Notes: generated by a model not told the origin, from the letters alone. Positions 24,154 to 32,850 are shown, numbered from the stretch's first letter. The stretch is DNA of 57,698 bases from Cohnella thermotolerans DSM 17683 (GCF_000429825.1 NZ_KE386960.1:34314-92011); one strand, 5' to 3'. Translations and numbers: made by a program.

Positions 24154-25628
24154 GGGTTCTCCCTTTCCTTGTCCGCAATCGGCAAGCTCAGCCGGATGAC
24201 CGTCCCTTCCCCCGGTACGCTCGCTGCACCGATCCGGCCGTTATGCCCTTCCACGATCTGCTTCGCGATCGCAAGGCCGAGTCCGCTCCCTCCGGTGCCG
24301 GAATTTCTCGACACCTCCGCCCGGTAGAACCGCTCGAAAATATGCTCCAGCGACGAAGCCTCGATGCCCTGCCCGTTGTCCTCGATCTCCATGGCGACGA
24401 ATCCGGCGTCCGCGTACGCGCGCAGGCCGATTCGCTTGTCGCTCTTGTCCGAATATTTGACCGCATTGCTCATAATGTTGTTCAGTACCCGCTTGAATTT
24501 ATCCCGATCCATCAGGACGCGAACGGACGCATCGACCCGAATGTCCGAGCTCCACCGGATGCCCTTCTTGTCCAGCTCGAATTGCATCTCTTCGGACCAG
24601 TCCGTCAGAAAATCCCGCATCGGAACGGCCTCGAAGTCGAACGGGACATGCTTCAGATCGAGCTTCGAATAAAGGAACAGCTCGTCGATCAGTCTATCCA
24701 TCTCTTCGGCCTTGCTCGAGACTGTCTTCATGTACTTCATCATCTTCTCGGGCGAATCCGCGACGCCGTCCAGAATGCCGTCCACATAGCCCTTGATCGT
24801 CGTGATCGGCGTTTTGAGATCGTGCGAAATGTTGGAGATGAGCTCCTTGCGGTTCTCCTCGAATTGCAGCTGCCGCTCGATGGAATGGCGCAATTGCATC
24901 CGCATCTCCTCGAAGGCGAGCCCGAGCTGGCCGATCTCGTCCTTGCCCCCGACGCCGACCTCGAAATCCAGATCCCCGTCCCGAATTCGTTTGGCCGCCC
25001 GGCGCAGCGCCTTGAGCGGACGGATAATGCTTCTGGAGACGAAGTAGGTGAGCAACGTATGCGTCAGCACGAGAATGACGAGAAGCGCGGTGAACAACGT
25101 CGGAAAAGCTTGCCGGATCCAATAGACGAACGGGTCGACCTTGGAGACGATAAAAGCCGTACGGGGCACACCGTCGGCAAGCTTGTAGTCGTATTGAAGG
25201 AACACGTGCAGATCGTTGCCTTCGTTCGATTGAATCGTCTCGTTGCGGATTCCGGGCTCCGAATACGGCGGCAGATCGCTGAGCAGGCTGCGGTCCGACC
25301 GGAACGATTCCGAGACATACTCCAGCTTGCCGCCGCTGCGGATAACCAATCCGGAGTTGTAATTTTTCAGCTCGGCGTCGAGTTCTTGCAAATAATCGGC
25401 ATCGCTCAGAATGCCTGGATTGCGCTCGTTGGACCGCTTCATCTCCTTCAGCAGATGGAATTGGTCGTCGTATTCGAACTTCTCGGCCGTGGAGAAGTAA
25501 AGCTTCTTGTAATATTGAAAATCGCCCCGGGAGGCGATCGCGAGCAGTGCCGTCGTCAGGGCGATGAGCACCAGCGGGACGATCAGCATCGCCGCGTACG
25601 ACAGAATCAATTTCATGCGGATGGACAT
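24150..25628 (-). CDS. Sensor histidine kinase
   Basis: A 492-residue membrane kinase. Helix 1 is ILSYAAMLIVPLVLIALTTA (about 8-27), an extracytoplasmic sensor domain runs to about 185, helix 2 is TLFTALLVILVLTHTLL, then a HAMP domain (RPLKALRRAAKRIRDGDLDF), the HisKA box (ISHDLKTPITTIKGYVDGIL) and the HATPase domain (N, G1 DNGQGI, F, G2 GSGLGLAIAK). The start at 25628 follows GGGGAGAGG; the open frame upstream overlaps the PAP2 gene in another frame and is not real. It is placed before its response regulator, the reverse of the more common order. Confidence 0.94.
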   Translation of the reverse strand: MSIRMKLILSYAAMLIVPLVLIALTTALLAIASRGDFQYYKKLYFSTAEKFEYDDQFHLLKEMKRSNERNPGILSDADYLQELDAELKNYNSGLVIRSGGKLEYVSESFRSDRSLLSDLPPYSEPGIRNETIQSNEGNDLHVFLQYDYKLADGVPRTAFIVSKVDPFVYWIRQAFPTLFTALLVILVLTHTLLTYFVSRSIIRPLKALRRAAKRIRDGDLDFEVGVGGKDEIGQLGLAFEEMRMQLRHSIERQLQFEENRKELISNISHDLKTPITTIKGYVDGILDGVADSPEKMMKYMKTVSSKAEEMDRLIDELFLYSKLDLKHVPFDFEAVPMRDFLTDWSEEMQFELDKKGIRWSSDIRVDASVRVLMDRDKFKRVLNNIMSNAVKYSDKSDKRIGLRAYADAGFVAMEIEDNGQGIEASSLEHIFERFYRAEVSRNSGTGGSGLGLAIAKQIVEGHNGRIGAASVPGEGTVIRLSLPIADKERENP

Positions 25629-25659
25629 CGATCGCCTCTCCCCGGTGCCGTTTGGCGGG

Positions 25660-26322
25660 TTAATTTGCGCTCGTTCGTATTTTGGATATACCATATTCCG
25701 CGTAATTTTGATAGGCCCATATGGATGCGCCCATCCAGAAACCGCTTGCCAGATAGCCGGCCAGCACGTCGCTCGGATAATGAACGCCCAAATAGATGCG
25801 GCTGATTCCGATCGCCAGAATAAACGCGCAGGCGGCAAGAATGAGCAGCGTCCGCCCCCACCAGACGGGGATGTGCTTCCATAACAGAAAGGCGAGCATG
25901 CCGTACAAACTGAACGCGCCCATCGAATGGCCGCTCGGAAAGCCGAAGCCGCTCTCCGGGATGAGCCGGTGAATCGTCGGCCGTTCGCGGTGGAACAACG
26001 TTTTTAACACGACATTCAGCGCTTCGGAGCCGGCCAGAACGAACACGAACAGGATCAGTTCCTTGCGTTGCTTCAGTACAAAGAAGAGAAACAGCATAAT
26101 AGCGATCGTAATGGCGACGACCGGTTCCCCGGATCCGATGGTCGTAATAAACTTCATGACGCCGGTCATGCCGGGCGACTCCATGCCCTGCCAGAAATCG
26201 GCGACGGCCCGGTCGAATGCGCCGATCTTCCGGTTGCAGACCATCGCAGCCACCGCTCCGAAGCCGACCGCGCAGAATATGCTGAGCTGGAAGGAGCGGT
26301 TTGACCAAGTTGTCAGTTTCAT
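25660..26322 (-). CDS. PAP2-family membrane phosphatase
   Basis: A 220-residue integral membrane phosphatase with about six helices. The three motifs are KTLFHRERPT (KX6RP), GFPSGHSMG (PSGH) and SRIYLGVHYPSDV (SRX5HX3D). Such enzymes dephosphorylate undecaprenyl pyrophosphate or phosphatidylglycerol phosphate. Its place between a glycolipid synthase and a sensor kinase supports an envelope-lipid role. The ATG at 26322 follows AAGGAG at about 10 nt; the start at 26373 would overlap the upstream gene. Confidence 0.92.
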   Translation of the reverse strand: MKLTTWSNRSFQLSIFCAVGFGAVAAMVCNRKIGAFDRAVADFWQGMESPGMTGVMKFITTIGSGEPVVAITIAIMLFLFFVLKQRKELILFVFVLAGSEALNVVLKTLFHRERPTIHRLIPESGFGFPSGHSMGAFSLYGMLAFLLWKHIPVWWGRTLLILAACAFILAIGISRIYLGVHYPSDVLAGYLASGFWMGASIWAYQNYAEYGISKIRTSAN

Positions 26323-26342
26323 TTTCGATCTTCTCCTTGCCC

Positions 26343-27539
26343 TTAATGCGTTCCAAGGATGGCTTGCAGCCACCTTCGCTTTTTATTTAACGGAATGAGC
26401 GGCCGATGGACCGCTGCCGAACCGGCGCCCAAGTCGGACAAGACTTGGGTTGCGATCGCGCTCGCCGCGTCGGCGGCGGAATAAAGGGAGACATGGCTTT
26501 GACGGCTCTCCGATGTCCGCGTCTGCGCCAGCCATTCGTCCGTTTGCCGCTTTAGCTGCTCCAGATCGTTCGCGATCGTTAGCATGCCCTTGCTCGCCCA
26601 GTATTTCGCATTTCCGCTCTCCTGGCCGGGAATCGGCCGATACGTAATGACAGGCAGCCCGAGCGACACGGCCTCGGTCAAGGTGATGCCGCCGGCTTTG
26701 GAGATCATGCAGAAGGACTTTGCCATCAGGCGCTCGATGCGCTCGACAAAACCGAATACGCGCACCCTCGGTTCGCCGGCGAACAACCGCCGCATGCGGT
26801 CTTCCAACGCCCCGTTTTTGCCGCAGACGAGCAGCACCGAATAGTCTTCCGACTCGAGCAAGGCGCTTGCCATCTTCCCGACCTCCGCCGACACGCCGTA
26901 GGCCCCCGCCATCAGGAGGACGAATTTCGCCGTGCGGCCGGCCCCGTCCCCGTTCCCCTCCGCTTCCGCCGGTGCGGGGGCGCGGAATCGGGAACGAATC
27001 GGGATGCCGCTGACGCTAATGCGCTCCGGAGCGAACCCGGCGCCGGCCAGATCCGCCTTCAGCTCTTCCGTGGCGACGAAGTATCGGTCCGTCTCCCGAT
27101 GCAGCCATCGGCTGTGAAGCACGTAATCCGTCAGCACCGTATAGGTCGGAATCCGGCATCCGGTCTGTTCGCGCACATGGGACATCGTCAGCAGCGGAAA
27201 CGTCTGGATGACGGCGTCGGGTCTCTCTTCGTTGAGCGTCCGGATGAGCCTGTCCGCCCCCAAGGAGTGCAGCCACCGGCCGATCGCCGACGTCGACCGG
27301 ATCCGGTCGGTCAGCTCGTAGCCCCATCCGTACGCCTTCGGATACTGTGAAGTGCTCAGGTAATAAACGGACTGCGACCACCGGTTCAGCGCCGGGTACG
27401 CTTCCGCGAAAGGATCGTACAGCGCGGCTTCGGCGGCTCCTTGCTCCTCGAATTGCTGCTTCAGCGCCTGGGCGACCTGATAATGCCCGTCTCCGAACTT
27501 GGCATAAAGAATGAGAATTTTGCGCGCCTCCTTCATCAT
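26343..27539 (-). CDS. GT28-type glycosyltransferase (UgtP/MGDG synthase-like)
   Basis: A 398-residue glycosyltransferase of the MGDG synthase/UgtP family. The N-terminal acceptor domain has ILILYAKFGDGHYQVAQALK and DAVIQTFPLLTMSHV; the C-terminal donor domain has VFGFVERIERLMAKS, ISKAGGITLTEAVSLGLPVI and PIPGQESGNAKYW, typical of UDP-sugar binding. It probably adds glucose to diacylglycerol, making the glycolipid anchor of lipoteichoic acid or membrane glycolipids. The ATG at 27539 is behind GAGGGGGG. It starts 9 bp after the YuiD-like gene. Confidence 0.9.
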   Translation of the reverse strand: MMKEARKILILYAKFGDGHYQVAQALKQQFEEQGAAEAALYDPFAEAYPALNRWSQSVYYLSTSQYPKAYGWGYELTDRIRSTSAIGRWLHSLGADRLIRTLNEERPDAVIQTFPLLTMSHVREQTGCRIPTYTVLTDYVLHSRWLHRETDRYFVATEELKADLAGAGFAPERISVSGIPIRSRFRAPAPAEAEGNGDGAGRTAKFVLLMAGAYGVSAEVGKMASALLESEDYSVLLVCGKNGALEDRMRRLFAGEPRVRVFGFVERIERLMAKSFCMISKAGGITLTEAVSLGLPVITYRPIPGQESGNAKYWASKGMLTIANDLEQLKRQTDEWLAQTRTSESRQSHVSLYSAADAASAIATQVLSDLGAGSAAVHRPLIPLNKKRRWLQAILGTH

Positions 27540-27548
27540 TAGCCCCCC

Positions 27549-28001
27549 TCAATAAACAAAATGAAACGCAACGCCTACGGACATGCCGAAGATCGCGCCG
27601 CCGAGCACTTCCACCGGACGATGGCCGAGAAGCTCCTTGAGCGGCTGGCGTTCCGGGTCGCAGGCGGCGGGCAGATGTTCCTTGAGCGCCTCCACAATCC
27701 GGTTGATCGCGCCGGCCTGGATGCCCGCGTGCCTTCGGATGCCAGCCGCGTCGTACATCGTGATGGCGCACACGACCACGGCGATCGCAAAGCCGGCGGA
27801 GCCGAACCCGCGCTCGAGTCCGACCGCGGTCGCCAGCGCAGCGACGGCGGCGGAATGGGAGCTCGGCATGCCGCCCGTTCCGAACGCCAAGGCGGGGTTC
27901 CATCGGCCGCGGAGCAACCAGACCAACGGCACCTTCGCGCCTTGCGCCAGCACGATGGCCGCAAGCGCCGATACGAGCGGATAGTTTGATAAAATCGTCA
28001 T
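27549..28001 (-). CDS. YuiD-like divergent PAP2 membrane protein
   Basis: A 150-residue membrane protein of the DUF212/YuiD family, a distant branch of the PAP2 fold. It has three to four hydrophobic segments and the motifs GTGGMPSSHSAAV, DAAGIRRHAG, KELLGHRPVEVLGGAIFG, which mimic PSGH and the following His/Asp motif. Substrate is unknown. It is the first gene of the five-gene cluster; GGAGCATGCGTTC precedes the ATG. Confidence 0.88.
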   Translation of the reverse strand: MTILSNYPLVSALAAIVLAQGAKVPLVWLLRGRWNPALAFGTGGMPSSHSAAVAALATAVGLERGFGSAGFAIAVVVCAITMYDAAGIRRHAGIQAGAINRIVEALKEHLPAACDPERQPLKELLGHRPVEVLGGAIFGMSVGVAFHFVY

Positions 28002-28061
28002 GAACGCATGCTCCTTACCGAATCTGAATTCGTTGCCGCGACCCCATGACTTAATGTACAG

Positions 28062-28115
28062 GAAAAAAATAAAACACCCGTGAACTCCTTCTTAAATGAT
28101 TCTTAAGTGAAGGAG
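28062..28115 (-). terminator. Probable terminator after the MFS gene
   Basis: Minus-strand hairpin with CTCCTT (28115-28110) and AAGGAG (28090-28085) plus inner TTAA pairs; a T-rich stretch follows at 28069-28063, about 15 nt away. It is about 95 bp beyond the MFS stop. Confidence 0.4.
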
Positions 28116-28211
28116 CGCCGGATGCCTTTCGGTTCAGATGCCAGCATTCAAGCGTAAATTTCGATATTCTAAACGAGCGAGTTTCTCCAGTCCACCCTCT
28201 TCGCTCGTGAC

Positions 28212-29435
28212 TTAACCGGAATTTTCGCGCCGCGGCAAGCGAACCGCCGTCTCGCGCCTCCGGAAGAGCAGAAAATAACCGAAAAGCGAAGCGAAAAGAA
28301 AGGCGCAAAGCAGAAACGGAACCGTATCGCCATACCGCTCGGCCAGCCAGCCTCCGAGCACGGGGCCGGCCATGACGCCCGCGCCTTCGATGGCCGAGAT
28401 GAGACCCCATCCGGTTCCTTGCGATTGCTCCGGAACGTGGTCGGCCAGCATGGCGTTCCAGGCGGGAAGCAGCGCCGCGTAAGCTCCGCCCAGCACGATC
28501 GCCAGAAGTTCGGCCTGCAGGAACGTTTGGGCGTGCACGATGCCGAAGAGCGCGAGCGCGAAGAGGCCGAACCCGCCGATGAGAAACGTCCTCCCTCCGT
28601 GAGCGTCCGTCAGCTTGCCCATCGGGATCATGAGCCCGACGGCAGCGGCGCCGCCCGTTACGAGTACCGCGGACAGTTGCGAATGGCTGAACCCGAAATG
28701 ATGGGCGGCGAACGGAGACAAGAGCGGCATGAGCATGGATCCCGCCGTCGTCTGGACGAGAATAATGACGAACAGGACGCCCATCCGCCTGATCCGACCG
28801 ACAAGCTCCTTTCCTTGTTCCTTCCAAGTCGGCGATGCCGCCGCTTCCGCGGCCGGATTCGTCCGGACGAGCAGGGAGACGAAGCAGGCGACGGCGGTCA
28901 CGCCGAGCAGGATGGCGAAGGCGAACGAATAGCCGCGGTCGAGCGCAAAATTGATCATCACGGGGCCGAGTCCGAGCCCGGCCATCCAGAACAAATAGAG
29001 CGTGCCCATCCGTTCGGCCCTTCTCGCCTTGCCGACCTGCGCGATGCTGACGAGCCACATCGGCGAACCGCCGATTCCGATCATCGCGGAGGCCGCGTAT
29101 AGCGCCCACGGGTCGCGCGCCTCTACAAACAAGCCGAGGCCTGCCGCCGTCAACATCCAACCGGCGACGAGGACAAGCCGCGCGGGAAGCCGGTCCAGCG
29201 CGTAACCGATCGCCAATTTGCAGACGCTGTCCGCCAAATAATGAACGGACACGGCCGCTCCGATCGCCGACAGCGAAAATTGCAGCCGGTCCCCTGCATA
29301 GGAAGGCATGAAGGACACGACGAAAGCGCCGCGTACGAATTCGATCGCGAACAAGATGGACAAGCGGATCCAGAATCCGTCCCTGACGCCGGTACGGCGC
29401 CGTGCGGAGCGAATCGACAGTTCCGTTGGACGCAT
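28212..29435 (-). CDS. MFS transporter
   Basis: A 407-residue major facilitator with 12 predicted helices. The loop between helices 2 and 3 has DSVCKLAIGYALDRLPAR, the MFS motif A position; the second half shows PMGKLTDAHGGRTFLIGG at the equivalent loop. An efflux role (drug or metabolite) is likely but the substrate is unknown. The ATG at 29435 follows GGAGGAAA; the frame upstream to 29621 is not conserved. It is divergent from the pseudogene and EamA transporter. Confidence 0.88.
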   Translation of the reverse strand: MRPTELSIRSARRRTGVRDGFWIRLSILFAIEFVRGAFVVSFMPSYAGDRLQFSLSAIGAAVSVHYLADSVCKLAIGYALDRLPARLVLVAGWMLTAAGLGLFVEARDPWALYAASAMIGIGGSPMWLVSIAQVGKARRAERMGTLYLFWMAGLGLGPVMINFALDRGYSFAFAILLGVTAVACFVSLLVRTNPAAEAAASPTWKEQGKELVGRIRRMGVLFVIILVQTTAGSMLMPLLSPFAAHHFGFSHSQLSAVLVTGGAAAVGLMIPMGKLTDAHGGRTFLIGGFGLFALALFGIVHAQTFLQAELLAIVLGGAYAALLPAWNAMLADHVPEQSQGTGWGLISAIEGAGVMAGPVLGGWLAERYGDTVPFLLCAFLFASLFGYFLLFRRRETAVRLPRRENSG

Positions 29436-29567
29436 CGTTTTTTCCTCCTCCGGTACGCCGCCGGTTAAGGCGGCGCTTAGGATCAGGATACAAGCAAAAT
29501 GTAAAGCGCTTATGAAAACTCTCTTAACTAAAAATGAACTGACCGAATTCCATTGGAGGTATTGCAG

Positions 29568-29754
29568 ATGATCATGGCCAATTTCCGGAAAACCGCCCTC
29601 TTGATCCCGATTTTGCGTCATCGTCGTGGAGGAGAACCATTCCTACCGGGAAATCGTCGGCAACCGCGACGCTCCCTATATGAACCAGCTTATCCAAAAA
29701 GGCGCCAGCTTGAACAACCATTACGCGATTGATTATTTCAGGGTTCGGCGATAG
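29568..29754 (+). pseudogene. Phosphoesterase-family (PF04185-like) remnant
   Basis: A good ribosome site (TTGGAGGTATTGCAG) precedes the ATG at 29568, which begins a signal-peptide-like stretch (MANFRKTALLIPIL). About 45 bp later another frame gives the start of an acid phosphatase/phospholipase C-type domain: VIVVEENHSYREIVGNRD then APYMNQLIQKGASLNNHYAI, stopping at 29752. The lipobox and linker between the two parts and about 200 or more catalytic-domain residues after them are missing. The upstream signals survive, so an internal deletion plus a 3' truncation is inferred. Confidence 0.7.
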
Positions 29755-29794
29755 AATGATGAAGTTATCTTGACTCAGGAAGGAACATCGCCCA

Positions 29795-30742
29795 ATGCCG
29801 TCCGCCCCTTCGACAACCGCGTCGTCTCCGCCGATGGCGCCGGTTTTTCCGCTCATCGTCGGCATGCTGGCCATTTCGTTTGCGCCGATTCTTGTACGGT
29901 ACTCGAACGCGCCGGTGTCCGTGCAGGGGATGTACCGGATGCTCTTTACCGTCGCGCTCATGCTGCCGTTCGGCGCCAAGCAGCTCGGCTCCGTTCGCAA
30001 GATTTCGGTCAAAGATTGGCTGCTCCTTGGAGCGGCCGGCTTCTTTTTGGCTTTGCATTTTTTGCTGTGGATGGCATCTCTCAGCTATACCTCGATCGCC
30101 AGCTCGACGATCATTCTGTCGCTTGAGCCCGTCTTCGTCATGATCGGCGCCTTCTTCTTGTTCAAGGACCGGTTGAACAGACGGGGGGTGATCGGCATGG
30201 CGATCGCGTTCGCCGGCGTCGTTCTCGTCGGTTCCGCCGATTCGGGCGTGTCGCGCTCCGCCGTGCTCGGGGACTCGCTCTCGTTGCTGGGGACGCTCGC
30301 AATCGTCTTCAACATGCTGATCGCCAAGCGGATTCTCACCCGCGTTCCTTCTTACTTGTACAGCCTGATCGTGTTCGCGGTCACCTTCTTCTGCTTCTGG
30401 GCCTACAATCTCGTCTGCGGCATCTCCGTCACCGATTACCCGCCGCGGGAATGGCTCGTGTTCGCGCTGCTCGCCGTCGTGCCTACCGTGTTCGGGCATA
30501 TGATTTTCAACTGGCTGCTGCAATACGTGAAGCCGACGACGATCTCCATGACGGTGCTCGCGGAACCGATCGGCTCCAGTCTGCTGGGCATGCTGCTGTT
30601 CCGTGAGATGATCGGCGGCTTGCAGTTGACCGGCGGCGCGTTTGTCATTCTGGGCCTCATCCTCTACATGAGAGCGGAATCGTCGCCCGCGTCCCGTTCG
30701 TCGCCGAAGAAGCCGGGGAAGACGGATACGGTCGCCTCCTGA
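29795..30742 (+). CDS. EamA/DMT-family transporter
   Basis: A 315-residue protein with ten predicted helices made of two EamA repeats. Typical signs are LPLLVGMLAISFAPIL-like helix 1 (PLIVGMLAISFAPILVRYSN), ASLSYTSIASSTIILSLEPV in repeat 1, and KPTTISMTVLAEPIGSSLLG in repeat 2. It probably exports a metabolite or amino acid. The ATG at 29795 has AGGAAGGA about 10 nt upstream. A strong terminator follows. Confidence 0.9.
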   Translation: MPSAPSTTASSPPMAPVFPLIVGMLAISFAPILVRYSNAPVSVQGMYRMLFTVALMLPFGAKQLGSVRKISVKDWLLLGAAGFFLALHFLLWMASLSYTSIASSTIILSLEPVFVMIGAFFLFKDRLNRRGVIGMAIAFAGVVLVGSADSGVSRSAVLGDSLSLLGTLAIVFNMLIAKRILTRVPSYLYSLIVFAVTFFCFWAYNLVCGISVTDYPPREWLVFALLAVVPTVFGHMIFNWLLQYVKPTTISMTVLAEPIGSSLLGMLLFREMIGGLQLTGGAFVILGLILYMRAESSPASRSSPKKPGKTDTVAS

Positions 30743-30748
30743 ACGGGC

Positions 30749-30801
30749 AAAAAATCGCCGTTGCGCGGACTTCGCGGCAAGTCCGGGCGACGGCAATTTT
30801 T
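30749..30801 (+). terminator. Terminator of the EamA gene
   Basis: A long hairpin: GCCGTTGCGCGGACTT (30757-30772) pairs with AAGTCCGGGCGACGGC (30779-30794), flanked by an A tract and followed by ATTTTT. Confidence 0.88.
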
Positions 30802-30802
30802 G

Positions 30803-30946
30803 TTATGGCGGAGGCTTCCGAACGATCGAATCGTCCTCCTCCGTCAACGGCCAGAACGGATAATTGACCGGAAGGCGGCTCGCTTCGTCGAGCCGGGACC
30901 CCTCCTCCGCGGTCAATTCGATGCTTCTGGCTTCAAGATTGTCCAA
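30803..30946 (-). pseudogene. C-terminal fragment of an aldo/keto reductase
   Basis: The minus strand encodes LDNLEARSIELTAEEGSRLD, then EASRLPVNYPFWPLTEEDD, ending at the TAA 30805-30803. This matches only the last 45 or so residues of aldo/keto reductases, where a helix with ELT..E...LDEAS precedes the tail. No start codon or upstream homologous sequence exists; the fragment stops at the first copy of the TetR operator repeat. It is not from the reductase at 163-1110, which has a different tail. Confidence 0.65.
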
Positions 30947-31027
30947 AAAAATGAGTGATTACTCGCTTTACAAATTCGGAGCCTCGATGTATGATCATTT
31001 CGCAACCTAAAAAATGAGTGATTACTT
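30945..31027 (+). promoter_or_regulatory. ABC exporter promoter between two TetR-type operators
   Basis: The 18-bp sequence AAAAAATGAGTGATTACT occurs at 30946-30963 and again at 31009-31026. Each contains a dyad GAGT-GATT-ACTC (second copy one mismatch). Between them lie TTTACA (30967-30972), a 17-bp spacer and TATGAT (30990-30995). Dyads of this form are typical for TetR-family repressors of efflux genes, and the operon encodes one (32851-33510). Confidence 0.8.
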
Positions 31028-31051
31028 ACTTCTTCAGGAGCGTGAACGCCC

Positions 31052-31801
31052 ATGACTTCAGACCTCGTTGCCCCGAAGCCGCCCGTCGTCGAAATCGACG
31101 GCCTGACCCGTTCCTTCGGCGGCCGCACCGTGCTGGACGGCATCACGCTGCGCATCGGGCGCGGCGAGCTGTTCGGCCTTCTCGGCCCGTCCGGTTCCGG
31201 CAAGACGACGCTGATCAAGCTGCTGACCGGCATGGACAAGGCGGATTCCGGCACGGTCCGGATGCTCGGCGAACGGCTGCCGAAGCTGGCCATGATGCAC
31301 CGGTTCGGCTATATGGCACAAGCCGACGCGCTGTACAACGAGCTGACCGCGCGCGAGAATCTCCTCTTCTTCGCCTCGCTGTACGGGCTGGCCGGCAGCC
31401 GCCGCAACGAGCGAATCCGCGCGGCGATGGGCGTCGTCGATTTGCTCGATCATCTGAACAAGCCGGTGGCCGCTTATTCCGGCGGCATGAAGCGGCGGTT
31501 GTCGCTTGCGATCGCGCTGCTCCACGAGCCGGAGCTGCTCGTGCTGGACGAACCGACGGTCGGCATCGATCCGGCGCTCCGCCAATCGATCTGGAAGGAG
31601 CTGCTCGCTCTGCGTCAAGCCGGCACGACGATCGTACTGACGACGCACGTCATGGACGAAGCCGACAAGTGCGACCGCATCGGCCTCCTTCGCGACGGGC
31701 GGCTGACCGCGGTCGACTCGCCGGAAGCGCTCAAAGCGCGCAGCGGCGCGCAAACGATCGAGGAAGCGTTCATCGCGCTCGGCGGAGGTGTCCGGACATG
31801 A
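31052..31801 (+). CDS. ABC transporter ATP-binding protein
   Basis: A 249-residue ATPase. Walker A is GLLGPSGSGKTTLIKLL near residue 46, the Q loop is FGYMAQADALYNELT, the signature is AYSGGMKRRLSLAIAL, Walker B is LLVLDEPTVGIDP and the switch His is in VLTTHVMDEA. It belongs to the DrrA/CcmA-type exporters. It drives export through the permease encoded next; the two genes overlap by ATGA. AGGAG lies upstream of the ATG at 31052. Confidence 0.93.
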   Translation: MTSDLVAPKPPVVEIDGLTRSFGGRTVLDGITLRIGRGELFGLLGPSGSGKTTLIKLLTGMDKADSGTVRMLGERLPKLAMMHRFGYMAQADALYNELTARENLLFFASLYGLAGSRRNERIRAAMGVVDLLDHLNKPVAAYSGGMKRRLSLAIALLHEPELLVLDEPTVGIDPALRQSIWKELLALRQAGTTIVLTTHVMDEADKCDRIGLLRDGRLTAVDSPEALKARSGAQTIEEAFIALGGGVRT

Positions 31802-32820
31802 GAACGCGCGCGCTCGCCCTGCGGATCATCCGCCAATTCGTCCGCGACAAACGGACGCTGGCGTTGCTGTTCCTCGCCCCTTTGCTCGTCCTGACGCTGA
31901 TGAACTTCGTCTTCAACGGCCAGTCGGTGAAGCTGCATATCGGCGCCGTGTCGCTGCCCGAACCGATCGAGTCGCGGCTGGAACGGGCCGACGCCGACAT
32001 CGTCCCTTATTCAAGCATGGATGAGGCCGAAGACGCGCTGCGAGACGGCAAGTTGGACGCCATTGTGTCCATCGACCATGGCGCCCCCTCTCTTCTGCTT
32101 GAAGGCAGCGACCCGTCCGTCAGCCGCAGCGTGCTCGTCGTCCTGCAGAAAGCGCTGCAAGCCGAAGCCCCGAACGCGCCCCAGCTGCGCGTCTCCTACT
32201 TGCACGGCGAGGAGGGCCTGACTTCGTTCGATTCGTTCGGACCCGTGCTGATCGGCTTTTTCTCGTTCTTCTTCGTGTTCCTGCTTGCGGGCGTCGCCTT
32301 CCTTCGCGAACGGACGACCGGCACGCTTGAGCGCCTGCTGGCGACGCCGATCCGGCGCTCCGAGATCGTCGGCGGCTATTTGACCGGCTTCGGGCTGTTC
32401 ACGCTGCTCCAGGCCGCCCTCATCGCCGTTTATTCGATTTACGTGCTCGGTATGTATATGGACGGCTCCATCTGGCTTGTCCTGCTGATGAACCTGCTGC
32501 TCACGCTCACCGCGCTGACGCTTGGCACGCTGCTGTCTTCGTATGCGACGACCGAATTCCAGATCATTCAATTCATTCCGCTCGTCATCGTGCCCCAGGT
32601 GTTCTTCTCCGGCTTGTTCAACCTGGACGCCATGAACCCGTGGCTGCAGAAGCTGAGCTATATAATGCCGCTCTACTATGGCGCCGACGCGATGCGCGGC
32701 ATTATGATCCGCGGCGAAGGCTTCGCCGACATCCGGACCGACGTCTGCATTCTGCTCGGCTTCTCGGTTGCGTTCGCCCTTCTGAACGTTGTAGCATTGA
32801 AGAAACAAAGAGCCATTTGA
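31798..32820 (+). CDS. ABC-2 type transporter permease
   Basis: A 340-residue permease. Helix 1 (TLALLFLAPLLVLTLMNFVF) is followed by a large extracytoplasmic domain (about 45-150), then five helices in the C-terminal ABC-2 domain, with RERTTGTLERLLATPIRRSE at the coupling region. Together with the ATPase it should export a drug, lipid or peptide; B. subtilis YfiL-YfiM-YfiN is a similar arrangement. The ATG at 31798 overlaps the stop of the ATPase gene. Confidence 0.92.
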   Translation: MRTRALALRIIRQFVRDKRTLALLFLAPLLVLTLMNFVFNGQSVKLHIGAVSLPEPIESRLERADADIVPYSSMDEAEDALRDGKLDAIVSIDHGAPSLLLEGSDPSVSRSVLVVLQKALQAEAPNAPQLRVSYLHGEEGLTSFDSFGPVLIGFFSFFFVFLLAGVAFLRERTTGTLERLLATPIRRSEIVGGYLTGFGLFTLLQAALIAVYSIYVLGMYMDGSIWLVLLMNLLLTLTALTLGTLLSSYATTEFQIIQFIPLVIVPQVFFSGLFNLDAMNPWLQKLSYIMPLYYGADAMRGIMIRGEGFADIRTDVCILLGFSVAFALLNVVALKKQRAI

Positions 32821-32850
32821 CGGCAACGATCGATGCAAGGAGTTGGAACC

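Noticed and set aside
24243..25805. A 520-codon plus-strand frame
   Set aside because: Exact antisense of the histidine kinase; the kinase has all family motifs.
31018..31797. N-terminal extension of the permease frame back to 31018
   Set aside because: It is Arg-rich shadow of the ATPase gene; the permease starts at the ATG overlapping the ATPase stop.
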